From the NCBI GenBank assembly GCA_964020085.1, contig OZ026601.1, positions 20,478,930 through 20,542,929 of the forward strand: a DNA stretch of 64,000 nucleotides, read 5' to 3'. The stretch's first letter is position 1. Every line of letters begins with the position of its first letter. The notes under the pieces are model-generated. The model was not told where the DNA came from, did not search any database, and was given only the letters and a program-made list of their open reading frames with translations. Origin of the DNA: Micromussa lordhowensis (taxonomy: Eukaryota; Cnidaria; Anthozoa; Scleractinia; Lobophylliidae). This document shows positions 29,615 to 41,304 of the stretch, in pieces. The translations under genes and the position numbers were made by a program.

Positions 29615-32600
29615 TTATAGTAGTTTTTCCCAGATGGTCAAGAATTTATGCAGCTTTCTTTGCGCGGTATAACTTTGCTTTAAAATATCAAGTTTGTCTT
29701 GGAGGCGAAGAAGAAAGCCTTCAAAACATAAGATGCCGTCACGTGAACTTGTCGCGAAGATGTGGAATTTTGCAATAAGAAGAGTGACATTAAGTGCCTG
29801 TTTGTTTTTGATATTATTATGCCAACCGTATAGGATATTAGATTCGGTCAAAAAGAGCACTTGATTAAATTTCTGGTACCACCAGCTGGTGAATCTATCC
29901 CAAAAAGCTTTAGATACGGTACAGTGGTACAGTAGGTGGTTTAATGTTTGCTTTTCAATGGCGCATAAGGAACAAATGTCACTTTCAGTAATACCGGCTC
30001 GAAAAAGGCTGGATTTGGTAGGTAAAATGTGGTGTATTATTTTAAACTGAAAGGCAATTAATTTCGAATCTTTAGTTGTTAGGAAAGGCAACGAGTACAC
30101 CTTATGGATGCTTTCCTTGGAGAAACCGTAATTTAGAATTCTATTCTCTGATGACGGTGGACTTACGTTGTTACTTAGAAGTGTAGCGTAGGCTATACGG
30201 GTTGACGGAAGGTCTTCAAGAGGGGCATTTTGGTACAAGTTGTTTTGACTTAACATAGTCTTCCATTCTGTAGGAATGGCAGCGATGAGGCCATAGTACA
30301 GTGTAAAAGGAATATTAATGTTTACTTTAAGAATGAGCTCGTCCAGTGAGAAAAAGGTGTTGTCTTCTTTTAAGAATTGTTTAATGCGTGTAACCTGAGC
30401 CTCAAAAAAGGGTTTGAAAAAAACTGGCTGGTCTCCGATTAGGATCCGACTATTATTTCAAATGATTTTGTTGTGAATACAGTGGTCTTCCGAAAATTTT
30501 TTAGCGTTGTATTCTTGCCAATACTTCAGTAGTGTGTGGTAAAAAGGTGGAAGGTTGTCAAGGCTGAGATATTTGATATCGTACTGACATTCTGTTAGAA
30601 AAGATAAGCCTCCGTATTTGGCAGCAGCGAACTCTGGTATTATTTTCCATGCTGAGTGAACGTGTTCAGTGATTCTCTTGATCCAAGCAATTTTCAGCGC
30701 TTTATTCATGATTTCAAAATCCATCATTCTTAATCCACCCTGACTTATGTCGCTTATTATGGTCTTTCGTTTTATTTTGGCTGGTTTCCCTTCCCATATA
30801 AAATTGAAAGTTAGTTTGTTTATTTCTTTGACGTAAGAATCGGGGATCTCGAGCACGGAGGTGTTATAAATTAGTTTCGACAAACCTAGAGTTTTCACTA
30901 TTTTGATTCTGCCATGGAGGGTAAGCTTCCTTCTTTTCCAGTTCTTAAGCGTATTTTCCAATTTGATAATTTTCTCTCCAAAATTCAGATTATTTGCAGC
31001 GTCGGAGTTATACGAAAAGAAAATCCCGAGAGCTTGAATCGGTTCTTGAGGCCATTTAAAATTATATGGCGTATCAGTTTTGTTTCTCCAAGCTCCAAGC
31101 CACATCGCTTCTGTTTTACTTGTGTTTATTTCTAGACCGGAGGTGTCTTTAAATTCATTTAGAAGTTTCAAAAGGTTGACAACAGACTGATGGTCTTTAA
31201 TGAATACTGTTGTGTCATCGGCGAATTGGGTTACTTTTATTTCCTTTCGGTCGACGGTGATGCCTTTGATGTCGTTGTTATTTTTCAAAGCCCTCGCAAG
31301 AAGCTCAATACCAATTACGAAAAGAAGCCCTGATAAGGGGCAACCTTGCCTGACGCCTCGATGCAGTTGAAAAAAAGGTGACGCGTGACCATTGTTTAGG
31401 ACACAGCTGGATACATTGTGGTAGATGACTTCTATCCATCTTTGAATATCTGGGCCAAAATTGAACAGTCTAAGCGTGGAAAATAGATATTTCCATTTTA
31501 TTGTGTCAAAAGCTTTTCGGAAATCTAAAAAAATTGCGATCCCTGGCATATTGAAGCGTTTAGTGAGAAACATGACATCTTGAATCAATCTGATGTTTTC
31601 GCCTATATAGCGGCCTTTTACATATCCGGTTTGGTCGGGATTGATGATTTTGGGCAAGGTTTTTTCTAATCTTTTGGCAATAACTTTGGTAAGTATTTTA
31701 TAATCAACATTCAATAACGAGATCGGGCGTAGATTTTCTAGTATGGATTTATCTTTGTTCTTTTTGGGAATAAGAGAGATTATTCCGCGCCGTTGACTGA
31801 TCGACAGAGAACCTGACTGAAAAGCGAAGTGGAAACTAGCTAGCAGTTCGGTTCGCAACTCGGGCCAGAAAAATTGGTAGAATTCAGCTGAGAAACCGTC
31901 TGTGCCTGGTGTTTTGCATTTTTTGAAATCCTTTACTGCGTTTAGACATTCGGCCTCTGTAATTGGCCCGTCGCATAATTTTTGATCTTCGAGTGATAAA
32001 GGTGTTACCAATTTGGCTTTTAGGAAGTTACCTCCCTGGGGGATGTCTTTGTCACTTTCTTTGAGTTGATAAATTGTTTCGTAGAACTTTTTTTGTTCGT
32101 CTAGGATGGCTAATTGATCAAAAATGTAGGTGTTATCGTTTATTTTCAACTTGTCAATGGCTTTTTTGGTTTGGGCACGGTTCTCTAAGCTATAAAAATA
32201 TCTTGTATTACGTTCGCCTTCTTCATACCATCTTACCTTACTCCTGAGGATCGCGCCTTTTGTTTTGAAGTGCATGATTTTTTGCAAACGCAATTTTGCT
32301 GCGAGAAGCTCGTTTTGGGCGTGGTTATTGTTAGGATTTCTTTCTAGACTTAGTTGAAGCTCATTTATTTTATTTTGGAGTGTCATTTCTTCATTTCTGC
32401 GTTGTATTGCTTTCGTTTTGGCATATTTTACAGTGAAACCCCTTATCTCCATTTTTATAAGATCCCATTTCAAACCTTTGTCTTCAACATTTTCGTATTT
32501 GACCTTGTACAGCTCGATGTTTTTGCGAAGAGCGATAACATAGTTGTCATCTACAAGTAAAGAATTATTAAATTTCCAGAAACCTGGGCCTCGGTGTTGT

Positions 32601-33322
32601 TTTTTAAGTCTGGCCTGGAGGTGTAAGGAAATTGCAGAATGATCCGTTTCGGGTGCATGAAAAATTTTACACGTCGCATGTAAATTAGCAAGCTCTTCTG
32701 AGATTAGAAAGAAATCTAATCTACACTGTATCTTATGAGACTTATTTCTCCAAGTGTACGATTCGAGGAGAGGGTTTAACCGACGCCAGATATCGACTAA
32801 ATTATAAGATGTACACAACTCTTCGATTTCCTTAATTACAGATACTTTCTGGGTGACCGCGTTTCCACCTTTTTTGTCTTTGTCCGATAAAGCACAATTA
32901 AAGTCGCCTCCGATAACAATATTTTCCTGTGAAAAGTCTTGCAGCTGGTGATGAAGTGATCTAAAAAATTTGGATTGTTGGTTTAAGTCATTTGGGGCAT
33001 AGATGTTGACTAAAGTTAAGCGTGTATCGTCAACTGACACGTCCAGAATGATATATCTTCCGCTTTTGTCAGAAATACACTTTTCTATTTTACAATCAAG
33101 TTTTGGGTTTATAAGTATCATTACTCCCTTGCTGTTTGATGTACCATGACTGAAAAAAGCTTTACCACCCCACTCAGCGGACCAAGTGTCTACGGTTAGC
33201 TTAGTGCTGTGGGTTTCTTGAAGAAATATAAATTGAGCGTTTTGGTTATGGATCCACCTAAAAATGGAACGGCGCTTAATCGACTTATTGAGACCTCTTA
33301 TGTTAATTGAGAGGCACTTCAT
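29615..33322 (-). pseudogene. LINE ORF2 copy 2, W955 nonsense
   Basis: Full-length frame of 1235 codons except that the TGG for W955 is TGA (30458-30460). The first product would keep endonuclease and reverse transcriptase but lose the C-terminal 280 residues, including the CCHC zinc finger. It also carries L839F and the K437 haplotype. Confidence 0.95.
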
Positions 33323-33718
33323 GTCCAGGTTTTCAATAGTGTCTATTGATGGTGTGAATAAATTGACTTAAGTTATGCGTAAGTAAGGCAACTTGAAGTG
33401 AGATACAGTTTTGACGGCTTTCTTCTATCCTCAGGGACTGGAGAAATTTGCATTTGTTGAAGTTTTTAGCATAATATAACAGAGTAAAATAAAATGGAAA
33501 TAGATAAACACTACCTATAGATGAAAACACTATAACACTCAAGTAAACAAGGACTGGAATGTTAAAAACATACATCTAAATTTAAACAAGACCTTTTTAA
33601 TGATCTTGAAAACGCACTAGTTGCGTTTCGGTCTGGGAATAGCGAATTTAGTTGGATTGGCTGTCAGTTGTTGACATTTGTCCGTCCGCTAAAACGAATT
33701 AGTGCACAAACAGCTAAA

Positions 33719-34714
33719 TTAAAGCAGGGACAAATCAAGTGGCTCACCAACGGGCCATAATTTACCTCTAATATAAAGTTTATCAGGCTGAGACTTACTG
33801 AATGCGGCTTGGATTTTGTTCCTTTTTGCGAGTTTGAAAACGTCCATTTGTTTTCTTCTTCTCTCTACAATGCCGTGAGGCAAGTCTTGGTACATTCGGA
33901 ATTCGGTGCCTTTCAGTCGGTGACCAAGAGAAAGAATGCGTTCACAATCCTTGTAACGCAAAAATCTGGCGATGATGGGCTTTGGTTTTGTATCATTGCT
34001 AGCGCCGGATTTCTTTCTGTTTAGGCGGTGTACACGTTGCAACTCGACCGATCTGGCGTTTTCGTAACCGAGGTGTGTTTCGAGGAAGTTACGAAGCACA
34101 TTTTCAGTGTCTTCTTGGTGAGCGCCATGGCCGGTTTCTCCTTGGATATTCTCGAATTTAATGTTCTCTCGCCTGGAATATGCTTCTAGGTAGAGACTTT
34201 TATTTTCCAGCTCTTTGATGTTGCTCTCTAATTCATTATTTTTCTTAGAAAGTTCGGTCATTTTTAGGTTGGTCTGCTCCTTATATTTATCAAAGCTGTC
34301 AGTGGTTTTCCTTTGTTGTTCTTCAGCGAAATTCAAACTGTCTTTGAGATCGTTTATGACTTGGTTTGACGTGGCTTGAACACTTTCCAAGGCGCGAATT
34401 CGGTCGTCCATTCGAGCGAGTGTATCTTGTAGGCCTTTGACAGACGTTTCAATTGCATCCAGCTTCTCTAGCTTCGATAAGATTGCTTCCAGTTTTACAT
34501 CAAGGTTTGCCGGCATCTTTGGTGTTGTTAAGGAATTGTCGTCTCCTTCGTGGTCAGAAGTCGAGTCGAAATTGAAAGCAGAACTTTTTGGTTTTTTGCT
34601 GCTCTTCGACGTTCGGATGGGAGGTGAGGTTTCCTCCGAAGAAGAGGACAGAAATCTTTTCTTTTCTAATAATTTTTGTATAGTTTGTATAGTTTCAGCC
34701 ATGAATGGCTGCAA
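33719..34714 (-). CDS. LINE ORF1 protein, copy 2
   Basis: 331 codons, R107 form, identical in protein sequence to copies 3, 5 and 6. Confidence 0.9.
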   Translation of the reverse strand: MQPFMAETIQTIQKLLEKKRFLSSSSEETSPPIRTSKSSKKPKSSAFNFDSTSDHEGDDNSLTTPKMPANLDVKLEAILSKLEKLDAIETSVKGLQDTLARMDDRIRALESVQATSNQVINDLKDSLNFAEEQQRKTTDSFDKYKEQTNLKMTELSKKNNELESNIKELENKSLYLEAYSRRENIKFENIQGETGHGAHQEDTENVLRNFLETHLGYENARSVELQRVHRLNRKKSGASNDTKPKPIIARFLRYKDCERILSLGHRLKGTEFRMYQDLPHGIVERRRKQMDVFKLAKRNKIQAAFSKSQPDKLYIRGKLWPVGEPLDLSLL

Positions 34715-34833
34715 AGTGTAGCTGTTTTAGCGGACGGCCATAGAAGCACGTCTTTACGCCATTACGTCCCAGGCTCTCTCCCCATTAGACTTGTTGAACT
34801 CTTGGATGAGATTCTTGCTTTGGTGAGTATTCT

Positions 34834-35379
34834 GTGAGTGTCAACTACCACATGATTCTTCATTTACCTGAGCAAATTTTGAACTGGGGTCCTCCAACAG
34901 CATGGTGGTGCTTTCCATATGAGAGACGAATTGGTGAGCTCAGTGACACCCTAACAAGTGGAAAATCAGTAGAAGAACAAATCTTTAACCACTTTTTCCT
35001 TCAACACTGTGCTGACCACCTACCAATGCCGGTCCTCCCTTGCACAGTTAGTGAACAACTTCCAACCGCCATAACACCTCTTTTGGAAACTAAATCTTCG
35101 GATTGCACATCAGATTTCTATCAAGCAACATATCTTAGAAGAGTGGCCGAGCATTTTTTCACTGGAGAGGTAAGTTCCATCCACACCTTTGAGATAACAC
35201 CGGGTGATCCGTTTGAGTTGGTCGAAAAGGAAGAAGTTTCCCCCTTCAAATTGCCTAACACTAATTACATAAGAATTTACAAATACTTTACAGTTTTAAG
35301 GAGCTTACACTATATAGCCACTTACAGTACTTACAGAACGATACTACAGTACTTACGAAGAAATGTACTACAAATATAA
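34834..35379 (+). pseudogene. CACTA-type exon fragment in spacer, copy 2
   Basis: Same 181-codon frame as at 28909-29454; spacer carries the T variant at ccccat(t/c)agac. Confidence 0.6.
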
Positions 35380-35539
35380 GCCTACCTCACTAATATGTAA
35401 TTTACTTGTATTATTTAAATATAATTTTATGTTTTAATATATAAATAAAATTGACAACTACAACAAAGATTTCGGCTGGCTTAAAGAAAAGTGCTACAAT
35501 AAGTGTAAGTGAAAAGAAAAAAATGAAGTGAAGTGAAAT

Positions 35540-38500
35540 TTATAGTAGTTTTTCCCAGATGGTCAAGAATTTATGCAGCTTTCTTTGCGCGGTATAACTT
35601 TGCTTTAAAATATCAAGTTTGTCTTGGAGGCGAAGAAGAAAGCCTTCAAAACATAAGATGCCGTCACGTGAACTTGTCGCGAAGATGTGGAATTTTGCAA
35701 TAAGAAGAGTGACATTAAGTGCCTGTTTGTTTTTGATATTATTATGCCAACCGTATAGGATATTAGATTCGGTCAAAAAGAGCACTTGATTAAATTTCTG
35801 GTACCACCAGCTGGTGAATCTATCCCAAAAAGCTTTAGATACGGTACAGTGGTACAGTAGGTGGTTTAATGTTTGCTTTTCAATGGCGCATAAGGAACAA
35901 ATGTCACTTTCAGTAATACCGGCTCGAAAAAGGCTGGATTTGGTAGGTAAAATGTGGTGTATTATTTTAAACTGAAAGGCAATTAATTTCGAATCTTTAG
36001 TTGTTAGGAAAGGCAACGAGTACACCTTATGGATGCTTTCCTTGGAGAAACCGTAATTTAGAATTCTATTCTCTGATGACGGTGGACTTACGTTGTTACT
36101 TAGAAGTGTAGCGTAGGCTATACGGGTTGACGGAAGGTCTTCAAGAGGGGCATTTTGGTACAAGTTGTTTTGACTTAACATAGTCTTCCATTCTGTAGGA
36201 ATGGCAGCGATGAGGCCATAGTACAGTGTAAAAGGAATATTAATGTTTACTTTAAGAATGAGCTCGTCCAGTGAGAAAAAGGTGTTGTCTTCTTTTAAGA
36301 ATTGTTTAATGCGTGTAACCTGAGCCTCAAAAAAGGGTTTGAAAAAAACTGGCTGGTCTCCGATTAGGATCCGACTATTATTCCAAATGATTTTGTTGTG
36401 AATACAGTGGTCTTCCGAAAATTTTTTAGCGTTGTATTCTTGCCAATACTTCAGTAGTGTGTGGTAAAAAGGTGGAAGGTTGTCAAGGCTGAGATATTTG
36501 ATATCGTACTGACATTCTGTTAGAAAAGATAAGCCTCCGTATTTGGCAGCAGCGAACTCTGGTATTATTTTCCATGCTGAGTGAACGTGTTCAGTGATTC
36601 TCTTGATCCAAGCAATTTTCAGCGCTTTATTCATGATTTCAAAATCCATCATTCTTAATCCACCCTGACTTATGTCGCTTATTATGGTCTTTCGTTTTAT
36701 TTTGGCTGGTTTCCCTTCCCATATAAAATTCAAAGTTAGTTTGTTTATTTCTTTGACGTAAGAATCGGGGATCTCGAGCACGGAGGTGTTATAAATTAGT
36801 TTCGACAAACCTAGAGTTTTCACTATTTTGATTCTGCCATGGAGGGTAAGCTTCCTTCTTTTCCAGTTCTTAAGCGTATTTTCCAATTTGATAATTTTCT
36901 CTCCAAAATTCAGATTATTTGCAGCGTCGGAGTTATACGAAAAGAAAATCCCGAGAGCTTGAATCGGTTCTTGAGGCCATTTAAAATTATATGGCGTATC
37001 AGTTTTGTTTCTCCAAGCTCCAAGCCACATCGCTTCTGTTTTACTTGTGTTTATTTCTAGACCGGAGGTGTCTTTAAATTCATTTAGAAGTTTCAAAAGG
37101 TTGACAACAGACTGATGGTCTTTAATGAATACTGTTGTGTCATCGGCGAATTGGGTTACTTTTATTTCCTTTCGGTCGACGGTGATGCCTTTGATGTCGT
37201 TGTTATTTTTCAAAGCCCTCGCAAGAAGCTCAATACCAATTACGAAAAGAAGCCCTGATAAGGGGCAACCTTGCCTGACGCCTCGATGCAGTTGAAAAAA
37301 AGGTGACGCGTGACCATTGTTTAGGACACAGCTGGATACATTGTGGTAGATGACTTCTATCCATCTTTGAATATCTGGGCCAAAATTGAACAGTCTAAGC
37401 GTGGAAAATAGATATTTCCATTTTATTGTGTCAAAAGCTTTTCGGAAATCTAAAAAAATTGCGATCCCTGGCATATTGAAGCGTTTAGTGAGAAACATGA
37501 CATCTTGAATCAATCTGATGTTTTCGCCTATATAGCGGCCTTTTACATATCCGGTTTGGTCGGGATTGATGATTTTGGGCAAGGTTTTTTCTAATCTTTT
37601 GGCAATAACTTTGGTAAGTATTTTATAATCAACATTCAATAACGAGATCGGGCGTAGATTTTCTAGTATGGATTTATCTTTGTTCTTTTTGGGAATAAGA
37701 GAGATTATTCCGCGCCGTTGACTGATCGACAGAGAACCTGACTGAAAAGCGAAGTGGAAACTAGCTAGCAGTTCGGTTCGCAACTCGGGCCAGAAAAATT
37801 GGTAGAATTCAGCTGAGAAACCGTCTGTGCCTGGTGTTTTGCATTTTTTGAAATCCTTTACTGCGTTTAGACATTCGGCCTCTGTAATTGGCCCGTCGCA
37901 TAATTTTTGATCTTCGAGTGATAAAGGTGTTACCAATTTGGCTTTTAGGAAGTTACCTCCCTGGGGGATGTCTTTGTCACTTTCTTTGAGTTGATAAATT
38001 GTTTCGTAGAACTTTTTTTGTTCGTCTAGGATGGCTAATTGATCAAAAATGTAGGTGTTATCGTTTATTTTCAACTTGTCAATGGCTTTTTTGGTTTGGG
38101 CACGGTTCTCTAAGCTATAAAAATATCTTGTATTACGTTCGCCTTCTTCATACCATCTTACCTTACTCCTGAGGATCGCGCCTTTTGTTTTGAAGTGCAT
38201 GATTTTTTGCAAACGCAATTTTGCTGCGAGAAGCTCGTTTTGGGCGTGGTTATTGTTAGGATTTCTTTCTAGACTTAGTTGAAGCTCATTTATTTTATTT
38301 TGGAGTGTCATTTCTTCATTTCTGCGTTGTATTGCTTTCGTTTTGGCATATTTTACAGTGAAACCCCTTATCTCCATTTTTATAAGATCCCATTTCAAAC
38401 CTTTGTCTTCAACATTTTCGTATTTGACCTTGTACAGCTCGATGTTTTTGCGAAGAGCGATAACATAGTTGTCATCTACAAGTAAAGAATTATTAAATTT

Positions 38501-39247
38501 CCAGAAACCTGGGCCTCGGTGTTGTTTTTTAAGTCTGGCCTGGAGGTGTAAGGAAATTGCAGAATGATCCGTTTCGGGTGCATGAAAAATTTTACACGTC
38601 GCATGTAAATTAGCAAGCTCTTCTGAGATTAGAAAGAAATCTAATCTACACTGTATCTTATGAGACTTATTTCTCCAAGTGTACGATTCGAGGAGAGGGT
38701 TTAACCGACGCCAGATATCGACTAAATTATAAGATGTACACAACTCTTCGATTTCCTTAATTACAGATACTTTCTGGGTGACCGCGTTTCCACCTTTTTT
38801 GTCTTTGTCCGATAAAGCACAATTAAAGTCGCCTCCGATAACAATATTTTCCTGTGAAAAGTCTTGCAGCTGGTGATGAAGTGATCTAAAAAATTTGGAT
38901 TGTTGGTTTAAGTCATTTGGGGCATAGATGTTGACTAAAGTTAAGCGTGTATCGTCAACTGACACGTCCAGAATGATATATCTTCCGCTTTTGTCAGAAA
39001 TACACTTTTCTATTTTACAATCAAGTTTTGGGTTTATAAGTATCATTACTCCCTTGCTGTTTGATGTACCATGACTGAAAAAAGCTTTACCACCCCACTC
39101 AGCGGACCAAGTGTCTACGGTTAGCTTAGTGCTGTGGGTTTCTTGAAGAAATATAAATTGAGCGTTTTGGTTATGGATCCACCTAAAAATGGAACGGCGC
39201 TTAATCGACTTATTGAGACCTCTTATGTTAATTGAGAGGCACTTCAT
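35540..39247 (-). CDS. LINE ORF2, copy 3: intact endonuclease-reverse transcriptase
   Basis: 1235 codons without interruption. Domains in order: AP-type endonuclease (N7, E36, G138-G-D-F-N142, D227-H228), a charged linker with a coiled segment, reverse transcriptase with the FADD catalytic box at 700-703 and GVRQGCPLSG upstream, then a C-terminal zinc-finger region (C1117-x2-C1120, H1129/H1133, C1134). The reverse transcriptase and the KGRYIGENIRLIQD segment suggest the Tx1 branch of the L1 clade. The enzyme would nick target DNA and prime reverse transcription of element RNA. The ATG starts the endonuclease fold directly (MKCLSINIRGLNK), which supports the start. The 3' untranslated tail is short and lacks a poly-A run; it shows ttcacttcactt repeats. 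Confidence 0.95.
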   Translation of the reverse strand: MKCLSINIRGLNKSIKRRSIFRWIHNQNAQFIFLQETHSTKLTVDTWSAEWGGKAFFSHGTSNSKGVMILINPKLDCKIEKCISDKSGRYIILDVSVDDTRLTLVNIYAPNDLNQQSKFFRSLHHQLQDFSQENIVIGGDFNCALSDKDKKGGNAVTQKVSVIKEIEELCTSYNLVDIWRRLNPLLESYTWRNKSHKIQCRLDFFLISEELANLHATCKIFHAPETDHSAISLHLQARLKKQHRGPGFWKFNNSLLVDDNYVIALRKNIELYKVKYENVEDKGLKWDLIKMEIRGFTVKYAKTKAIQRRNEEMTLQNKINELQLSLERNPNNNHAQNELLAAKLRLQKIMHFKTKGAILRSKVRWYEEGERNTRYFYSLENRAQTKKAIDKLKINDNTYIFDQLAILDEQKKFYETIYQLKESDKDIPQGGNFLKAKLVTPLSLEDQKLCDGPITEAECLNAVKDFKKCKTPGTDGFSAEFYQFFWPELRTELLASFHFAFQSGSLSISQRRGIISLIPKKNKDKSILENLRPISLLNVDYKILTKVIAKRLEKTLPKIINPDQTGYVKGRYIGENIRLIQDVMFLTKRFNMPGIAIFLDFRKAFDTIKWKYLFSTLRLFNFGPDIQRWIEVIYHNVSSCVLNNGHASPFFQLHRGVRQGCPLSGLLFVIGIELLARALKNNNDIKGITVDRKEIKVTQFADDTTVFIKDHQSVVNLLKLLNEFKDTSGLEINTSKTEAMWLGAWRNKTDTPYNFKWPQEPIQALGIFFSYNSDAANNLNFGEKIIKLENTLKNWKRRKLTLHGRIKIVKTLGLSKLIYNTSVLEIPDSYVKEINKLTLNFIWEGKPAKIKRKTIISDISQGGLRMMDFEIMNKALKIAWIKRITEHVHSAWKIIPEFAAAKYGGLSFLTECQYDIKYLSLDNLPPFYHTLLKYWQEYNAKKFSEDHCIHNKIIWNNSRILIGDQPVFFKPFFEAQVTRIKQFLKEDNTFFSLDELILKVNINIPFTLYYGLIAAIPTEWKTMLSQNNLYQNAPLEDLPSTRIAYATLLSNNVSPPSSENRILNYGFSKESIHKVYSLPFLTTKDSKLIAFQFKIIHHILPTKSSLFRAGITESDICSLCAIEKQTLNHLLYHCTVSKAFWDRFTSWWYQKFNQVLFLTESNILYGWHNNIKNKQALNVTLLIAKFHIFATSSRDGILCFEGFLLRLQDKLDILKQSYTAQRKLHKFLTIWEKLL

Positions 39248-39257
39248 GTCCAGGTTT

Positions 39258-39500
39258 TCAATAGTGTCTATTGATGGTGTGAATAAATTGACTTAAGTTA
39301 TGCGTAAGTAAGGCAACTTGAAGTGAGATACAGTTTTGACGGCTTTCTTCTATCCTCAGGGACTGGAGAAATTTGCATTTGTTGAAGTTTTTAGCATAAT
39401 ATAACAGAGTAAAATAAAATGGAAATAGATAAACACTACCTATAGATGAAAACACTATAACACTCAAGTAAACAAGGACTGGAATGTTAAAAACATACAT
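39258..39500 (-). CDS. Small hydrophobic ORF between ORF1 and ORF2
   Basis: 80 codons on the LINE sense strand, ending 10 bp before the ORF2 ATG. The N-terminal half is strongly hydrophobic (VYLSVIVFSSIGSVYLFPFYF) and could span a membrane. Identical frames lie at 27408-27650, 33333-33575, 46244-46486, 53078-53320 and 59003-59245. It may be chance in the inter-ORF region, or matter for reinitiation at ORF2; the near-identical units cannot test conservation. Confidence 0.25.
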   Translation of the reverse strand: MYVFNIPVLVYLSVIVFSSIGSVYLFPFYFTLLYYAKNFNKCKFLQSLRIEESRQNCISLQVALLTHNLSQFIHTINRHY

Positions 39501-39643
39501 CTAAATTTAAACAAGACCTTTTTAATGATCTTGAAAACGCACTAGTTGCGTTTCGGTCTGGGAATAGCGAATTTAGTTGGATTGGCTGTCAGTTGTTGAC
39601 ATTTGTCCGTCCGCTAAAACGAATTAGTGCACAAACAGCTAAA

Positions 39644-40639
39644 TTAAAGCAGGGACAAATCAAGTGGCTCACCAACGGGCCATAATTTACCTCTAATATA
39701 AAGTTTATCAGGCTGAGACTTACTGAATGCGGCTTGGATTTTGTTCCTTTTTGCGAGTTTGAAAACGTCCATTTGTTTTCTTCTTCTCTCTACAATGCCG
39801 TGAGGCAAGTCTTGGTACATTCGGAATTCGGTGCCTTTCAGTCGGTGACCAAGAGAAAGAATGCGTTCACAATCCTTGTAACGCAAAAATCTGGCGATGA
39901 TGGGCTTTGGTTTTGTATCATTGCTAGCGCCGGATTTCTTTCTGTTTAGGCGGTGTACACGTTGCAACTCGACCGATCTGGCGTTTTCGTAACCGAGGTG
40001 TGTTTCGAGGAAGTTACGAAGCACATTTTCAGTGTCTTCTTGGTGAGCGCCATGGCCGGTTTCTCCTTGGATATTCTCGAATTTAATGTTCTCTCGCCTG
40101 GAATATGCTTCTAGGTAGAGACTTTTATTTTCCAGCTCTTTGATGTTGCTCTCTAATTCATTATTTTTCTTAGAAAGTTCGGTCATTTTTAGGTTGGTCT
40201 GCTCCTTATATTTATCAAAGCTGTCAGTGGTTTTCCTTTGTTGTTCTTCAGCGAAATTCAAACTGTCTTTGAGATCGTTTATGACTTGGTTTGACGTGGC
40301 TTGAACACTTTCCAAGGCGCGAATTCGGTCGTCCATTCGAGCGAGTGTATCTTGTAGGCCTTTGACAGACGTTTCAATTGCATCCAGCTTCTCTAGCTTC
40401 GATAAGATTGCTTCCAGTTTTACATCAAGGTTTGCCGGCATCTTTGGTGTTGTTAAGGAATTGTCGTCTCCTTCGTGGTCAGAAGTCGAGTCGAAATTGA
40501 AAGCAGAACTTTTTGGTTTTTTGCTGCTCTTCGACGTTCGGATGGGAGGTGAGGTTTCCTCCGAAGAAGAGGACAGAAATCTTTTCTTTTCTAATAATTT
40601 TTGTATAGTTTGTATAGTTTCAGCCATGAATGGCTGCAA
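39644..40639 (-). CDS. LINE ORF1 protein, copy 3
   Basis: 331 codons, R107, no lesion. It pairs with the intact ORF2 at 35540-39247, so this unit has both proteins complete. Confidence 0.9.
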   Translation of the reverse strand: MQPFMAETIQTIQKLLEKKRFLSSSSEETSPPIRTSKSSKKPKSSAFNFDSTSDHEGDDNSLTTPKMPANLDVKLEAILSKLEKLDAIETSVKGLQDTLARMDDRIRALESVQATSNQVINDLKDSLNFAEEQQRKTTDSFDKYKEQTNLKMTELSKKNNELESNIKELENKSLYLEAYSRRENIKFENIQGETGHGAHQEDTENVLRNFLETHLGYENARSVELQRVHRLNRKKSGASNDTKPKPIIARFLRYKDCERILSLGHRLKGTEFRMYQDLPHGIVERRRKQMDVFKLAKRNKIQAAFSKSQPDKLYIRGKLWPVGEPLDLSLL

Positions 40640-40758
40640 AGTGTAGCTGTTTTAGCGGACGGCCATAGAAGCACGTCTTTACGCCATTACGTCCCAGGCT
40701 CTCTCCCCATCAGACTTGTTGAACTCTTGGATGAGATTCTTGCTTTGGTGAGTATTCT

Positions 40759-41304
40759 GTGAGTGTCAACTACCACATGATTCTTCATTTACCTGAGCAA
40801 ATTTTGAACTGGGGTCCTCCAACAGCATGGTGGTGCTTTCCATATGAGAGACGAATTGGTGAGCTCAGTGACACCCTAACAAGTGGAAAATCAGTAGAAG
40901 AACAAATCTTTAACCACTTTTTCCTTCAACACTGTGCTGACCACCTACCAATGCCGGTCCTCCCTTGCACAGTTAGTGAACAACTTCCAACCGCCATAAC
41001 ACCTCTTTTGGAAACTAAATCTTCGGATTGCACATCAGATTTCTATCAAGCAACATATCTTAGAAGAGTGGCCGAGCATTTTTTCACTGGAGAGGTAAGT
41101 TCCATCCACACCTTTGAGATAACACCGGGTGATCCGTTTGAGTTGGTCGAAAAGGAAGAAGTTTCCCCCTTCAAATTGCCTAACACTAATTACATAAGAA
41201 TTTACAAATACTTTACAGTTTTAAGGAGCTTACACTATATAGCCACTTACAGTACTTACAGAACGATACTACAGTACTTACGAAGAAATGTACTACAAAT
41301 ATAA
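40759..41304 (+). pseudogene. CACTA-type exon fragment in spacer, copy 3
   Basis: Same frame; this spacer has the C variant at 40709 (ccccatcagac), shared only with copy 4. Confidence 0.6.

Noticed and set aside
30914..31135. 73-codon + strand frame opposite the reverse transcriptase region (and copies)
   Set aside because: Shadow of ORF2; no independent signals.
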